Part shown: piece after piece, positions 1 through 11,599 of the stretch
Layout: the number at the start of each line of letters is the position of its first letter
How positions within the stretch are numbered: position 1 is the stretch's first letter
Assembly (NCBI GenBank): GCA_020064725.1
Contig: JAGTWJ010000019.1
Coordinates: forward strand, 2,976,001 to 3,040,000
Origin: Drechslerella dactyloides
Taxonomy: Eukaryota > Ascomycota > Orbiliomycetes > Orbiliales > Orbiliaceae
Direction of reading: 5' to 3'
DNA: 64,000 nt
Translations under genes and position numbers: made by a program
Notes under the pieces: model-generated
Database searches by the model: none
Told to the model about the DNA's origin: nothing
What the model saw: the letters and a program-made list of their open reading frames with translations, nothing else

Positions 1-119
1 GTTGTAGTGGCAACCATAATAGTGGTTGTGGAGGTAATATGGTGCGGAAGAGGAGTGGTTGCACTGGTGTTGAGAGGTGGTCTGCTTGCTTGTGTGGTCT
101 GCTTGCTTGTGGAATACGT
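1..119 (-). mobile_element. Fot1/pogo-like family A copy A1, terminal fragment
   Basis: The first 119 bases are the transposase-proximal end of a family A element whose body lies left of the window. They match the ends of copies A4 and A5, including the stretch reading ggtggtctgcttgcttgtg and the terminal ggaatacgt, followed by the TA target duplication at 120-121. Only untranslated leader and terminal inverted repeat are present, so nothing can be said about its transposase. Confidence 0.9.
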
Positions 120-121
120 TA

Positions 122-2493
122 ATGATTTTTATGGATCTATTATTTTCATACTATAACTAATATCTTTTTCTTATCTTACCAGCTGATATGCTGGCTAAAG
201 CAAATATAGTAAATTGATATTAAATTTTAGAGATATAACAACTACAAGTGCTATTAATAAAAAAATATCTAGATTCTTCTGATAAAATTGTATTAGTTAA
301 AAATGAAATTAATAATAAGTTTTAAAACTATATATATATTAATATTAAGTTTATAGATATTGGTTATAAAAAATAAAGCTAGAAATATCTAAAACTTTAT
401 AATAAAAACTTATAAATACTTAAGTATCTACTAGTTTTTTTGTTTTATCATAATGATATTTTTTATTAATAAAATTAGATATTATCTATATTTTTTTTTA
501 ATTAAATAACCTTTATCTGTTAGACTACTTTCAGATATATTTAAAAATATAAATTAAAATATATTTATAATACTATTTAAATAATGTAAAGTTGGAGCTA
601 TATTCCTGCATACCCAATTAAAAGATAAAATTTATAAGAAAATTTTTAAAAAAAAGAATAATAATAAGATTGATTTTATGAATGATTTTGATAATAATTG
701 GTATAATTACTTTCTAGTTGAAAATGCTACTAAGAAAACTAATAAATAGTAATATATAGGGAATTTAAAATCTAAAGATAATAAAGATGATGGTTCTAGT
801 AAAAATTGGAAATCTAATAACAATTCAAAAAAAGAATAATGAATTTAAAGCTTTTGGTTTAAAAAACTTAAAGATTGGATAATATTTCTATTATAGTCAA
901 TGATTATCATCTTCTGTTAATGTCTATAATATATATAACAAGTATATTAATGAAAATGAAAATATAATAGATGTGTTTTAAGATTATAAAAAAGGAGTAG
1001 TAATTATTTCTAAGAAATATAAGTTCCTAAGCAGCCACTTATTCTGGTTAAATAAAAATTATGACTAATATTTTTTATAAAAGTAGTTATCTAAGGATGT
1101 GGTAGACTATATAAATAACCAGCCAAAATTGAGATAATTAAAAACAAGCTACAAACTCTTAAGAAATACAAGTTAGATTAAAAGAAGAATATAACAAGAA
1201 TTTTAGTTAAAGTGGATTCCAAATTACCTAAGACCTTAAAGTCTATCAAACAGATAAAATTAAAGAGTAAATATTTACTTTAACCTATTTTATATTATAT
1301 TTAAATTAATAACTTTAATTATATCTCTTGTGGATAGATTCTATAGAAAAATCTATTTAAAATTATAAAGAATATAATTAAAAAATTGTGAATAAAAAGA
1401 CAACTCTAATTATTATACCTAAAAAAATTCTGGATATAAATAATTAAATTATAAAATAGAAATAATCTTTAAATTATATTATTAATATTATATAGTTTGA
1501 TAATATTGAATAGGAAAACTATAAGAGAAATATCATCTTAAGAGAAACAGGAGACTTGAAATTATTCCTTATCTGCTTTATTAGTTGTATTAATGAATAT
1601 AGTATCTATAAAATGATTTAGTACAGTAGGTTCTATCTAGTTATCTGTATTAATCTTGAATAAGTCAAAGCTTTTGAATTTATTTATGTAATTGAGCTAG
1701 AGATAATAGTCTGTTTAAAGGGAATTTTCTATACTTTCAAACTAGCTCAGATTTAAAAGAAGGTTTTGGATGTATTTAGGATATTACTAAAAGGATTCCA
1801 GATAATAGCTTTGAAGATTTAAAGTTATATACTAGAGATCTTGGTATTAGTTTCTTTGTTGCTGTTTATGTAGAAATTATGTCCTATAATATAGTTGAAA
1901 AAACTGATAAGAAGAAATTATGTAAAAAGAAAACAATAAGATCTAAAGTTACTACTTATTTCTAGGATATCTATGTTATTAAAGAGGTAGAAAGTAGGCT
2001 AATTAAATATTACTATATTATAAATTAATTGAAAATAGGATAGATTCTAATAATTAATGATATTCTGGGGTGGTGTTTATTAAATATAATTTAGAATCTA
2101 ACAATTTGAACTTTCTTTTATATCTTTAATTTAATTATTGTAATTTTTCTAAAAAAGAAATGGATAAATATGTTTGTTAAAATCAGATTATTTTTAATAG
2201 AAAAATAGTTTTTAAAATTTTAGAAATAAATATAAAATAGAAGTCTAACTTCTAATTTCTAAATTTTTAAAAAATATATATTTTGATGTTTAGAAAGATA
2301 ATCTAATTTTTTTAATAATTAAAAGTCATCTAATTATTACTATTTTTTTTGGTTGTAATTTTTAAGACTTCTATTAAATCATCTTCTATAGATGTTAATT
2401 CTTAAGAAAATTTAGGAAGATCTATAGGGATAAGAATACTTAATATTAACTACTAATATATAAAAATAGTTTTAAATATAAATTATAGTTATA
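122..2493. other. Decayed, unrecognised sequence with near-open frames
   Basis: This AT-rich stretch has no intact ORF. On the plus strand short frames stay nearly open between about 630 and 830 and between about 1825 and 2075, broken mainly by TAA and TAG as expected after RIP. On the minus strand a frame below 2493 is also fairly open. No catalytic motif or repeat terminus is visible. It is interrupted on the right by copy A2 and may be continuous with 4390-6470. It is probably an old mobile element, but I do not recognise the family. Confidence 0.4.
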
Positions 2494-2495
2494 TA

Positions 2496-4387
2496 ACGTA
2501 TTCCACAAGCGAGCGGACCACACAAGCAAGCGAACCACCTCTCAACACCAGTGCGATTACTCTTTTTTTGTATCATATTATTTCTATAATTATTATTATG
2601 GCTGCTATTATGATTGAATCCCAAGTTATTTTAGCTATTAAAGCTCTGGAAAAAGATTAAAAATTAAGTATTTGAGCTATTGTTAAGTTTTATGATATCT
2701 TTTATACTACTTTATTATATTGGTATAATGGCTGTATTTTGAAGGCAGATAGTATCTTTAAATTGTAAAATCTTACAAAATTAAAAAAGGATGTTATTGT
2801 TTAGTATATATTTGAGCTGTTTGTGTGGTCTTTTTATCTTAGGTTGGGTAGTGTGGAAGATATGGCTAACTAGCTGCTGTTGATGTGTGCTGGTGATAGT
2901 ATATGATGTGTTGGTAAGAATTGGGTGGCAAACTTTGTAAAATGCCACCTAGAGCTCTAGATGTGTCTGTCTAGAAAATACAACTATTAGCAAGTTAAAT
3001 GTGAAGACCTGGATTTTATTCAAAAATGGTTTCAGCTTTTATAAGTAATAAAAGTAAAGTATGGTATTATGGATAATAATATCTATAATTTTGATAAGAT
3101 AGGCTTTGTAATGGGCATGATCTCTACAATTATGGTTGTTATAGGAGTTAAAATATACAATAAAACTAAGCTGGTATAGCCTGGGAATTGTGAATAGGCA
3201 ACAGTTATTTAGGGGATAGGTGTGGAAGGTTGGGTAGTATTGTTATTTATTATCTTAGCTGGTTAATATTATTTAGTTAGTTGGTATACAGAGACTAACT
3301 TACTAAATAACTGGGTTATTATATTTTCTAATAATGGCTGGATAACAAATGAGGTTGCTGTAGAGTGGTTAAAGTATTTCAACCATTTTACAGTGTGGTG
3401 TTGTATTTTAGATTACTGGCTATTAGTTTTAGATGGTTATAATAGCTACTACTTAGTATCTTTCAAGCTTTATTGTTAAGAGTATAAGATTATTACAGTC
3501 TGTATGCTGCTATATTCTTCACATTTTTTTCAGTTGTTAGATGTTGGGTGCTTTAGACCATTAAAACAGGCATATAGTTGCTAGGTGGAGGATTTGATGT
3601 GTGTGTATATCAACTATATCAGCAAGCTAGAGTTCCTTTCTGGGTTCTATAGGGTATTTACTGCTGTAATAATACTTAAGAATATATACAGTAGTTTTGC
3701 TAGAGCTGGTATTGTATTTTATGATTTTGATAGGGTTTTCTTAAAGCTAGATGTGCAGCTGCTAGTGTTTACCCTAATGAATTTATGTTTTAATACTGTA
3801 AATGTAGTAATTACTTGGATAACAAAAACCCTAATAAATCTTTTAAAAGTTGGCTTACAATCAGAACTCATCAAAAACCAGATTACCTAGCATCAAGATA
3901 GCTTTCCAACATTGTTACTAGCTGCTGTGGACTAATTTACTAAAAGGGCACAGATAATAATGCACCAGCTAACACTTATACAAACAAAGAACATAACACT
4001 ACACTCTACTAATAAGGTGTTAAGCAAACACCAGCAAACAAAAAAACAGTGCATACAACATAGAGGCACACTTACCATACACCAGACTAGTAAAATCCTA
4101 GATGATAATACTATAAATAGACAAGGTGAGTAGATAAAGCATCTAAACCATCAGAGCAGCCCCCAGCCAAAAACCACCTCTAAAAAGATAATTCACTACA
4201 GCAGTTATAGTAAGCCTAGGTATAATATTTGAACATACCAACAGGCATCTTAAGCATATAACCAAGCAAACTAGCATATATATAGCCCAGTATAATGGCA
4301 GTGTGGCCATAAAGCCAGTGTTTTTACTGGGGTGGGGTGTTAAGGTGGTCCGCTCGCTTGTGTGGTCTGCTTGCTTGTGGAATACGT
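2496..4387 (+). mobile_element. Fot1/pogo-like DNA transposon, family A copy A2
   Basis: Complete copy of 1,892 bp bounded by inverted repeats that begin ACGTATTCCACAAGCGAGCG and by TA duplications at 2494-2495 and 4388-4389. The terminal repeat contains two copies of AAGCGA(G)CGGACCA spaced 17 bp apart, which probably are transposase-binding sites. The length equals copies A3, A4 and A5 exactly. It carries one transposase reading left to right. RIP damage is moderate. Confidence 0.95.
2598..4341 (+). pseudogene. Transposase of family A (DDE_1, pogo/Fot1 type), RIP-inactivated
   Basis: The frame starts at ATG 2598, the first ATG in phase with the conserved N-terminus (ESQVILAIKALEKD), a helix-turn-helix region of the type found in pogo/CENP-B-like transposases. 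The three catalytic aspartates of the DDE domain can be placed: NFDKIGF near 3093, LVLDGYNSYY near 3442 and LDVGCFRPLK near 3540. The last open piece, 3585-3890, covers the end of the catalytic domain. Many in-frame TAA, TAG and TGA codons lie where sister copies have CAA, CAG or CGA, so the gene is dead. The 3-prime end is approximate. Expected role: nuclear cut-and-paste transposition with TA target choice. Confidence 0.88.
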
Positions 4388-4389
4388 TA

Positions 4390-6470
4390 TTTTTTTTTTA
4401 AAGTCTTTAAATACTAGTATATATAAGGTTGATCTTAGAATTTGTTTCTATATTATAAAAAATCTATATACTACTACTTATAATTATTTCTACTAAGATA
4501 ATAATCTTATTTATTATATTAATATTAATATATTTTATAAGACTATTAGTAAATTAAGAAATAGATTTTATGTTTTTTTTAAAAACTTAAAATATTATTT
4601 ATAATCTAGAAATAATATTTATAAACTATTTAATTATATTTTATAAAGCTTTATAATAATTCCTTTTTTTTAGAAATCTAATAAATTCCTCTACTAGTTT
4701 ATTTTAAAAACTTATGTGGTTCTTATTTTGTATAAGTATATTTATTAAGTATAAATTCTGAAATTGTGGATGAAATTCTTTTATAAATATTACTTTAAAA
4801 TCTATTAATTTGAAAATATAATTTAGTATTTTGGTATTTATGAATTATAATAATATTAATTTGATCAAGTTTATAATCTGGTTGATATTGCTTGTCCATA
4901 TTGTTTCATAGAAATCTAATAATAGGAGTCTATTATGAAGTATAAGAAGACTATTAAGTCTTCCTTATTATAGATTTGATCTTGTTTTTTCTAAGTAGTA
5001 TAGTTTTTTGATTTCAGTAATATAATTATGGGTTAAATAATAATTAATTCGATTGATAACAAGTTTTAAATTTGGAGTTTCTACTAGATTAATTAAATAT
5101 CTTATAAATTTGTCAAAAGTTACTATATTAAAGTTAAACATTAATAAAAATATTAAAATAGTTGAAATAGATTTATGGATAAATTGTTAGGTGGTGTAAA
5201 AGTTTTTAATAATATTTTTAGGCTTAATATTCTATCTATATAATATAGTATTATAATAAGTTAATAAGATAATTTGGTTCATATCTTCTAAATAATTATA
5301 AATAAAGACTTTATAAATATTTATTAATAGGTAGAAATTTTTTAGTATATATAAGTTTTAATCGAATTTTTTTATAAATATATAGTATTTATATAGTTGT
5401 TGTGTGGTTTTTTACTTTGAAATTATTAGCTGATTATTTATATATAATCTTAAGTTATTAGTTAAGTCTGCTTTCTCTAGATTAAACTATGAGTAGATTA
5501 TATAATATAAACTGTTAATATTATTCTATATTGAGTTATTTATATATAGTATTATATTTAATAATAGAATTTAAACTGATTTAGCAGAATAATAGTAAAT
5601 AATTAAAATAGAGAGATATTTATTATGAATAGGTATTGTTTGATTAAATAAAGATTTTAAAAGTGTGATAATATGATATGGGTCTAAATTCTTTTAATAT
5701 TATAAAACTATTTTTATTAGTAATATGTCTATTATAGTAAGTTGTGTATGATTATTGTGATTTTATTAAAAAGTAGGTATATTACTTTCTATTATTAAAA
5801 AAATATTTCTAAAGATAAAAATGAATCTTATGGTTAAATTATATTAATAGAGCATATATTAATATTCTTAATCTTAATAACCACTAAATATATAATGATT
5901 ATAATTATTGAAAATAATTCTAATTAATATACTATATTGTTTTTTAAATATAATAGTATTATTGGCTATTATATCTTTGATTTTTAAAATTTATTTTAAA
6001 GATACTATTAATTTAAATATATATAATATATCAAAGATTTCTAAAAAATAGTCTTCTGTTTTTAAAAATATAGTTATAACTATTTAGAAGCTATTAATCT
6101 TCTAATTCTTGGTTATAGATAAAGAACTAATTATAGTAAATACTAGTATAAATAATTTATAGGGGTTATAATTAGAATATAGATTTTTATTATTAACTTA
6201 ATTTTGATTAATAGATTTGATATTGCTACTAAGTTTTATAGTTGTTGATTTTAGTACTGTTTTTTAAACTAATTATTGATAGAAACTTTATACTATAGAA
6301 TATACTTATTTATAGTAATTTTAAAAATGTTTAAAACTAAGATTATATTAATTATTAATAATAGTAAATTGGATAAGTTATTAAAGAATTCTACTAGTCT
6401 TATAACTAATAATATTAGAGAATTTTTAATTTATTATTTAAAATATCTAGTTAAAAAGGTACTCTAGTAG
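4390..6470 (-). pseudogene. Unrecognised long decayed coding region
   Basis: On the minus strand one frame runs from about 6240 to 4400, more than 600 codons, interrupted almost only by TAA and TAG, the pattern left by RIP of glutamine codons. Stretches such as ETPNLKLVINRINYYLTHNY and LDPYHIITLLKSLFNQTI read like a real, Leu/Ile/Tyr-rich protein after GC loss. I see no helicase, DDE, RT or recombinase motif. Copy A2 interrupts the left end and a frame shift at the A10 tract (complement of 4390-4399) hides the continuation. The small plus-strand ORF at 6276-6467 overlaps and is not supported. It could be the coding part of an autonomous Helitron-like element whose 5-prime end is at 7195, but that is a guess. 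Confidence 0.45.
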
Positions 6471-6800
6471 CTTTTTTTGATTCCCACCCCTAGGATTTAT
6501 TAATATTAGGGAAATAATTTTTTTGAAATTATTCTATTTATAGAACCTGTTTTGAGTATGGTTTAGATAAAGATTAGTAAGATATTCCTGTAAGAATTTA
6601 TGTATATTATTGAATCTATTATTTTTTATAATATTTAAAACTTTTTAGACTCATAATTAAGACAATAGTAATGTATATTTGAAGTTGGAGGATTATTATA
6701 GGCCTATCTTATGTCCTAATCATCTATACTACTGCTTAACAGTTGTTTATATTTATAGCTCTAAAGGATAGATTTTATAACTATAGAGTTAGAAATTCCA

Positions 6801-7014
6801 GTTAGTTTGGGTTAGGTTAATATAATTAAAGATCAGAGACCAAATTATTATGGTGTAGAGGTACTGGATAAAATAAGAAGATGAGTATAATGTAGATTAT
6901 AGATAAAACTAGGTTGGGTTGGGTTAGTGTAATCAAAAGTTAAAGGCCAAGTTATTGTAGAGTAGAGATATAGGATGAAATAAGAAAATAAGTATAATAC
7001 AGTTTAGAGATAAG
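6801..7014. repeat. Tandem duplication, period about 107 bp
   Basis: Two diverged units start at 6801 (gttagtttgggttaggtta) and about 6908 (actaggttgggttgggtta). Shared later words include gagtataat near 6883 and aagtataat in the second unit. Differences are mostly C/T and G/A, as expected if both units were hit by RIP after duplication. The stretch 6471-6800 before it has no feature I can support. Confidence 0.6.
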
Positions 7015-7019
7015 GTGGT

Positions 7020-7195
7020 TTGTTTATGGATTAGCACGATGGTTGGGACAATTTGGTGGGGCGGAGGCGCCGAGCGAAAGGCCGAGCTTCCGCTCGGCAA
7101 CACATTTTTTTTGGCCCACCAACCAGCAGAACTTGGTGGAGGGTGCTGGTCGCAGACCGGGGAGCTCTAATTCAACCCTCCTATTCAGTCGGGCA
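7020..7195 (-). mobile_element. Helitron-like element E, 5-prime end segment
   Basis: Read on the minus strand from 7195, this begins TGCCCGACTGAATAGGAGGG, the 5-prime terminus shared by all E elements, and continues with the usual GC-rich leader and the motif around the complement of aacacattttttttggc (7099-7115). The left border at 7020 is only where GC-rich sequence ends; no matching 3-prime end (complement of hairpin-CTTCTAG) is found anywhere from 1 to 7020. The element is therefore truncated, or it is long and extends past the window. A plus-strand ORF of 71 codons here is a by-product of high GC. Confidence 0.75.
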
Positions 7196-7221
7196 CTAGT
7201 TCCCTCCTTATCAGTCGGGCA
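7196..7221 (-). mobile_element. Helitron-like element E, outer 5-prime terminus split by a second E
   Basis: Only the first 26 bases of an E element remain here, reading TGCCCGACTGATAAGGAGGG on the minus strand and then AACTAG. The same leader in the element at 24881 continues ACTAG-TTGAAC, so the E element at 7195 has inserted at that point, directly before a T. Confidence 0.8.
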
Positions 7222-7610
7222 TATATATATTTTTATATTTTATTTATTATTATATTAAAATCTTTAGATAATTATTTTATTATTTTAAATTTTTTTTTTT
7301 AATAAAGTTATTTCTAAAAAAAAAAAATTATTATTATTTTTAAGATTATTTTATTTAATATATTTTATTTTATTATATTAATAATAGAAAAATATATTAA
7401 ACTTTTTAGATTTCTAATATTAAATAATATTTAAATTTATAGATTCTAATTTATAAATTTTATTTAATTTTTAAAATAATTTTTAAATTTAGATTTAGTT
7501 TTATTAAAATTTCTTAATATATTTATTAAAATAATATTTATTTAAATTATAGTAAAATTTCTTTCATTATAAACTTTTTTGAAATTAGTATAATATATTA
7601 TTTAATTTAA

Positions 7611-8179
7611 TGCCCGACTGTATAGGAGGGGTTTACTTGGAACTCCTGAGTCTGCGGAGGGTAAGTATAGTAAATTTGTACAGGCAGTAAATAGAAAAAA
7701 ATGTATTATTTCTTGGTATTTTTTAGTATTTATCCTTAAAAGTACAGCCATACTTAGTGCACAGCTATACTAAAAAGAGTAATAAATAAATAAATAAACT
7801 TAGTATAATATAATAATATAAAATAAATTAAAAACTATTTATAGATTATTATGTAATAATCCTAGTTTACTCCTACAATATATAATTTAATTAAATAATT
7901 ATAAAGATATTTTACTTTTAATTTTGAAAAGTGAGTTTTAATTTGTCTCGTGAACCAGATGCCAGTCCTAGGGCCGGCGAAGCCGGGCCTGCCGGAGGCA
8001 GGTAGGCCTGCTTCGCAGGCCTATAGGACGGCTAGTCTGGCTTGCGAGACAAAGTTTTAATAAAAATCTCTATATAAAAAACAACTTAGAAAATTTTTTT
8101 TTAAAAAAACTAAATAAATTAAATAGTCAAAAGCATCTATACAGTCGGGTTTAAGTAGTGCCACGCACCACCCTTCTAG
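7611..8179 (+). mobile_element. Helitron-like non-autonomous element E (p1)
   Basis: Complete element inserted in the gag remnant. It starts TGCCCGACTGTATAGGAGGG after an A, carries the complementary CAGTCGGG near its right end, then a hairpin (GTAGTGC-CAC-GCACCAC, one mismatch) and CTTCTAG, followed by T. This layout, a 5-prime end complementary to a site just before a 3-prime hairpin, with A^T target and no target duplication, is that of Helitron/Helentron-type elements. It holds no coding sequence. The leader is nearly identical to that at 16936. A small foldback element is nested inside. Confidence 0.8.
7942..8053. mobile_element. 112-bp GC-rich foldback MITE inside E
   Basis: A GC-rich unit with perfect 9-bp inverted ends, TTTGTCTCG and CGAGACAAA, flanked by GTTTTAA at 7935-7941 and 8054-8060. 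In sister E elements (13930, 17275) the same site reads as a single uninterrupted gttttaa, which proves insertion. The interior folds into successive short stem-loops, for example GGCGAAGCC and CTGCTTCGCAG. A 7- or 8-bp duplication fits a hAT-type donor, but the family is not identified. Confidence 0.8.
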
Positions 8180-8486
8180 TAATTATAATCTATATTAAAA
8201 TTATTTTTTTTTAAAAAAGTTTTTATTTAATAATTTCTATTTTTAAATTAGATTTAAATCTTTTTTTAATTTTATAAAATAAAATATTATTATTATATTT
8301 AATAAAAAATATATATCAATTAAATTATTAAAAATAGAATTATATTAATCTAATTTATTTAAATTAATCAAATCTTCTAAAACTTTTTTCAACTTTATTT
8401 TTATATTTATACTTCTATTTAAAAAAATTTATAAATTCTTAAAAAATACTAAAAACTTTATTAATTTCTAAAATTTATATTTTATA

Positions 8487-8831
8487 ACTGGAAGGCCGCG
8501 TTGCGGCACTTAAACCCAACTAAAAACTACTAATATCTTTTAATTTAAATAAAAACTCAATCTCTAATTAAAGTTTCTAACAGTTTTAGTTATAGTTATT
8601 AATAAACTTTAACCTTAAAATTTAAAATATAAATTTTTCTCAAAACCTCTTAATATATATAATATTAATAAGTGGGACTAGAAGTTAGAGTCTAAGGAAT
8701 GAGGGGTTTAAAATTTCTAAATTTATAAAAAATAATATATTTTTATTTAGTTACTACTAGACAAAATTTATAGTGAAGACAGCTTATGCAGGGGGAGTTT
8801 AACAATAGTATCCCTCCTTTTCAGTCGGGCA
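8487..8831 (-). mobile_element. Helitron-like element E (r1)
   Basis: Minus-strand E element. Its 3-prime end is at 8487 (complement of CTTCCAGT, one change from the usual CTTCTAGT) with the hairpin GCCGC-AAC-GCGGC, and its 5-prime end TGCCCGACTGAAAAGGAGGG is at 8831. It interrupts the gag remnant. Its interior is strongly AT-rich and non-coding. Confidence 0.75.
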
Positions 8832-9044
8832 TATTTTATATATATTAAAAAATAATAATTTTAAGAATATTTTTAAATAATAATTTTTTAATATATCTTA
8901 TATTTTAAAATTTTATAGAAAAACAAGATATTTTAATAAAAAAACTATTAATAGTAATTTTACTAAAAGCAGTAGATAGTAGAATTTTTATTTTATTTTA
9001 AAATATATTAAGAAAAACTGGTCTACTATCTATATAAAAATATA
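8832..9044. other. AT-rich stretch without recognisable content
   Basis: Between the E element and family B copy B1 I see only AT-rich sequence. It might be gag of the same remnant after a deletion, since tttatatatattaaaaaa resembles the G1 sequence near 59050, but the match is weak. Confidence 0.3.
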
Positions 9045-9046
9045 TA

Positions 9047-10938
9047 ACGTCAATGATAAGCGAACGGATCAGACAAGCAAACAGATCACCTCACCACCCC
9101 ATCTCAACAAAAATACTAATTTCACCACCACAATACTATAGCTTTGGGCTAGATATATACTAAATAGCTTATTTATATACTTAAGATATTTTTTAATATA
9201 TTTGAATATTATATCTAGTTCTACCACATTAACTATAGTATAATACCCTTCCAAAGCCCCCTTTTAGCTATATATTATCTTAATAATTTTTTAGCTTTAT
9301 CTACTTATACTATCTATTTATAGTATCTTAATCTAGTATATCATTTGTTTAGTATATAATAAGCATATCTTCATACTATATATACTATCTTTTTATTTGC
9401 TATTATTTATTTAATGTTTTATTAATAGAGTATAGTATTGTGTTCTCTACATATATAAGTACTAATTAATACATTATAGTCTATATCCCTTTAGACAGCT
9501 AATCCACAACTACTAATAATAATATAAAAAAATTATTCTAATACTAGATAATCTGGTTTTTAATTAAACCTATTTATAGGCTAACTTCTAATAAATTTAA
9601 TAATATTTTTATAATCCAGATAGCTACTACATTTGTAGTGCCTAAACATGAATTTACTAGAATAACTACTAGTAACTGTATATCCAGCTTTAATAAAACT
9701 CTATCAGAGTTATAAGATATAATACCAGCTCCAGCAAAACTGCTACATATATTTTTAAATATTATTATAACAGTAAATATTTTATAGAATCTAGTAAGAA
9801 ACTCTAGTTTAGAAATATAATTAATATATATATATACTAAGCTTTCTATCTTATAGCTATATACCTGCTTTAATAGCCCAAAACAGCTAATATCTAATAA
9901 CTAGAAGATATATAATAAATATAGTAATATACAAATTATAACAATCTTATACTTCTAGCAGTATAGCTTAAAAATAATAAAATAATAACTTTTGTAATTA
10001 TCTAAGATTAATAACCAGTAATCTAAAATATAACACCACACTATAAACTTATTAAAGTACTTTAACTATTATAAAATAAGTTTATTTATTATCTAACCAT
10101 TATTAAAAAGTATAATAATCTAATTTGTTAATAACTTTATCACTGTATACCAACTAGCTAAATAGTATTACCCAGCAAGAACAATAAATAACAATATTAT
10201 CTAATTTTTTATATTTATTCCCTAGATAACTATTATCTATTTGTAATTTCCAGACTACACCAACTTAGCTTTATTATATATTTCAGCACCTGTAACAACA
10301 ATAGTTATAAATATTATATCTATTATAAAACCAATCTTATTAAAATTATAGATATCATTATTTATAATACTATATTTAGTTTTTATAGTCTCTATTAACT
10401 AAAACTATTTACTAATAAATATAAAATCTTTATATTTCACTCACTAGTAGTTATACTTTCTAAATAGACACATCTATAGCTCTAGATAATATTTAATAAA
10501 ATTATTAATCTATCTTTTACCAATATATTATATACTATTATTACTATATATTAGCAGCAGCTGGTTGGCTATATCTTCTATATTACCTAGCCTAAGATAA
10601 AAAGACTATATATATAACTCAAATATATATTAAATAATAACATCTTCCTCTAATTTTATAAGATTTTACAATTTAAAAATACTGTCACATCATAAAAAAC
10701 AGCCATTATATTAGTAGACTAAAATAATATAAAGAATATTATAATACTTAATAACAACTTAAATACTTAATTCTTAGTTTTTTTTCATAACTTCAATAAC
10801 TAGAAGAATTTTAGATTCAGTCATAGAGACAGACATTACAATAATTATAAAGATATAAAATATAGGAGAAGTGATGGGCACATAGGTGTAGTGAGGTGAT
10901 CCACTCACTTGTCTGATCCATTCACTTATCATTGACGT
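9047..10938 (-). mobile_element. Fot1/pogo-like DNA transposon, family B copy B1
   Basis: Complete 1,892-bp element with ends beginning ACGTCAATGATAAGCGAACG and TA duplications at 9045-9046 and 10939-10940. Its terminal repeat has the same two-site layout as family A, but the site reads AAGCGAACGGATCA. The transposase is read right to left. Confidence 0.95.
9090..10836 (-). pseudogene. Transposase of family B (DDE_1), RIP-inactivated
   Basis: Starts at the ATG complementary to 10834-10836 and opens MSVSMTESKILLVIEVMKKN, the family N-terminus, then meets TAA in place of CAA. The frame continues with many stops to about 9090. It is homologous to the family A transposase over its whole length but clearly a different lineage. 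An ORF beginning farther upstream at 10965 simply reads through the terminal repeat. Confidence 0.8.
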
Positions 10939-11599
10939 TATATACTTTAAAATAATAAAAATCAAGTTATTTAATACTATCCTAGACTTTAATTAATTTT
11001 AAAAAATTAATTTAAAAATAAATTAAATTTTAAAAAACTTTGAGTAACTTAAAAAAAAGAAAAAAAAAAGAAAAAAAAAACCCACCAAATGAATACAATA
11101 ATATTAAATAGAAACTAATAGAACTTATTTAAAAAATATTAAGATTTTATAGGATTGTTTATAAAAAAAGAAATAATATAACTACCTAAACATTAACCCT
11201 AGGATTATTTAATATCTTTTAAATTAACCCAAAAATCTTCCTTTTAATTAATATATTTTTTTTTTTTAAAAGAACATAAGGTCTTAAAAAATTATTTCAA
11301 TAAAATACTAAAAAAAGATTTTATGTATTTCTTTTTCTTAAATTACAAAACCTTAATTATATTTATCAAAAAGAAAAATAAGACCCCTTAACTTTATATT
11401 AATTATTGAGGTTTAAATACAATTACTATTAAAAATAAATATCTAATATTTAATATTGAGATTTTATTTAATAGGTCATAAGAAGTTATGATATTTATTA
11501 AAATAAATTTAAAAAATATATATTATTTAATAATAATAGAAAATAATAAATAAAAAATAATTTTTAAAATAATTTATAAATTATATAAATATCTAGTTA

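Larger units (their letters stand above)
7222..8486 (-). pseudogene. gag remnant of the chromovirus family (fragment G5)
   Basis: The flanks 7222-7610 and 8180-8486 are continuous with each other once the E element between them is removed, and they align with the gag part of G1 at 53800-54332 and 58862-59030 and with G2 around 39800-40400. All are read on the minus strand. No frame is open; nearly every C:G has been converted to T:A. The rest of this retrotransposon copy is not identifiable: E sequences cut it on the left, and 8832-9044 does not align convincingly. Confidence 0.7.

Noticed and set aside
7043..7258. 71-codon plus-strand ORF
   Set aside because: It crosses two E termini into gag sequence on the other strand, so it cannot be a gene.
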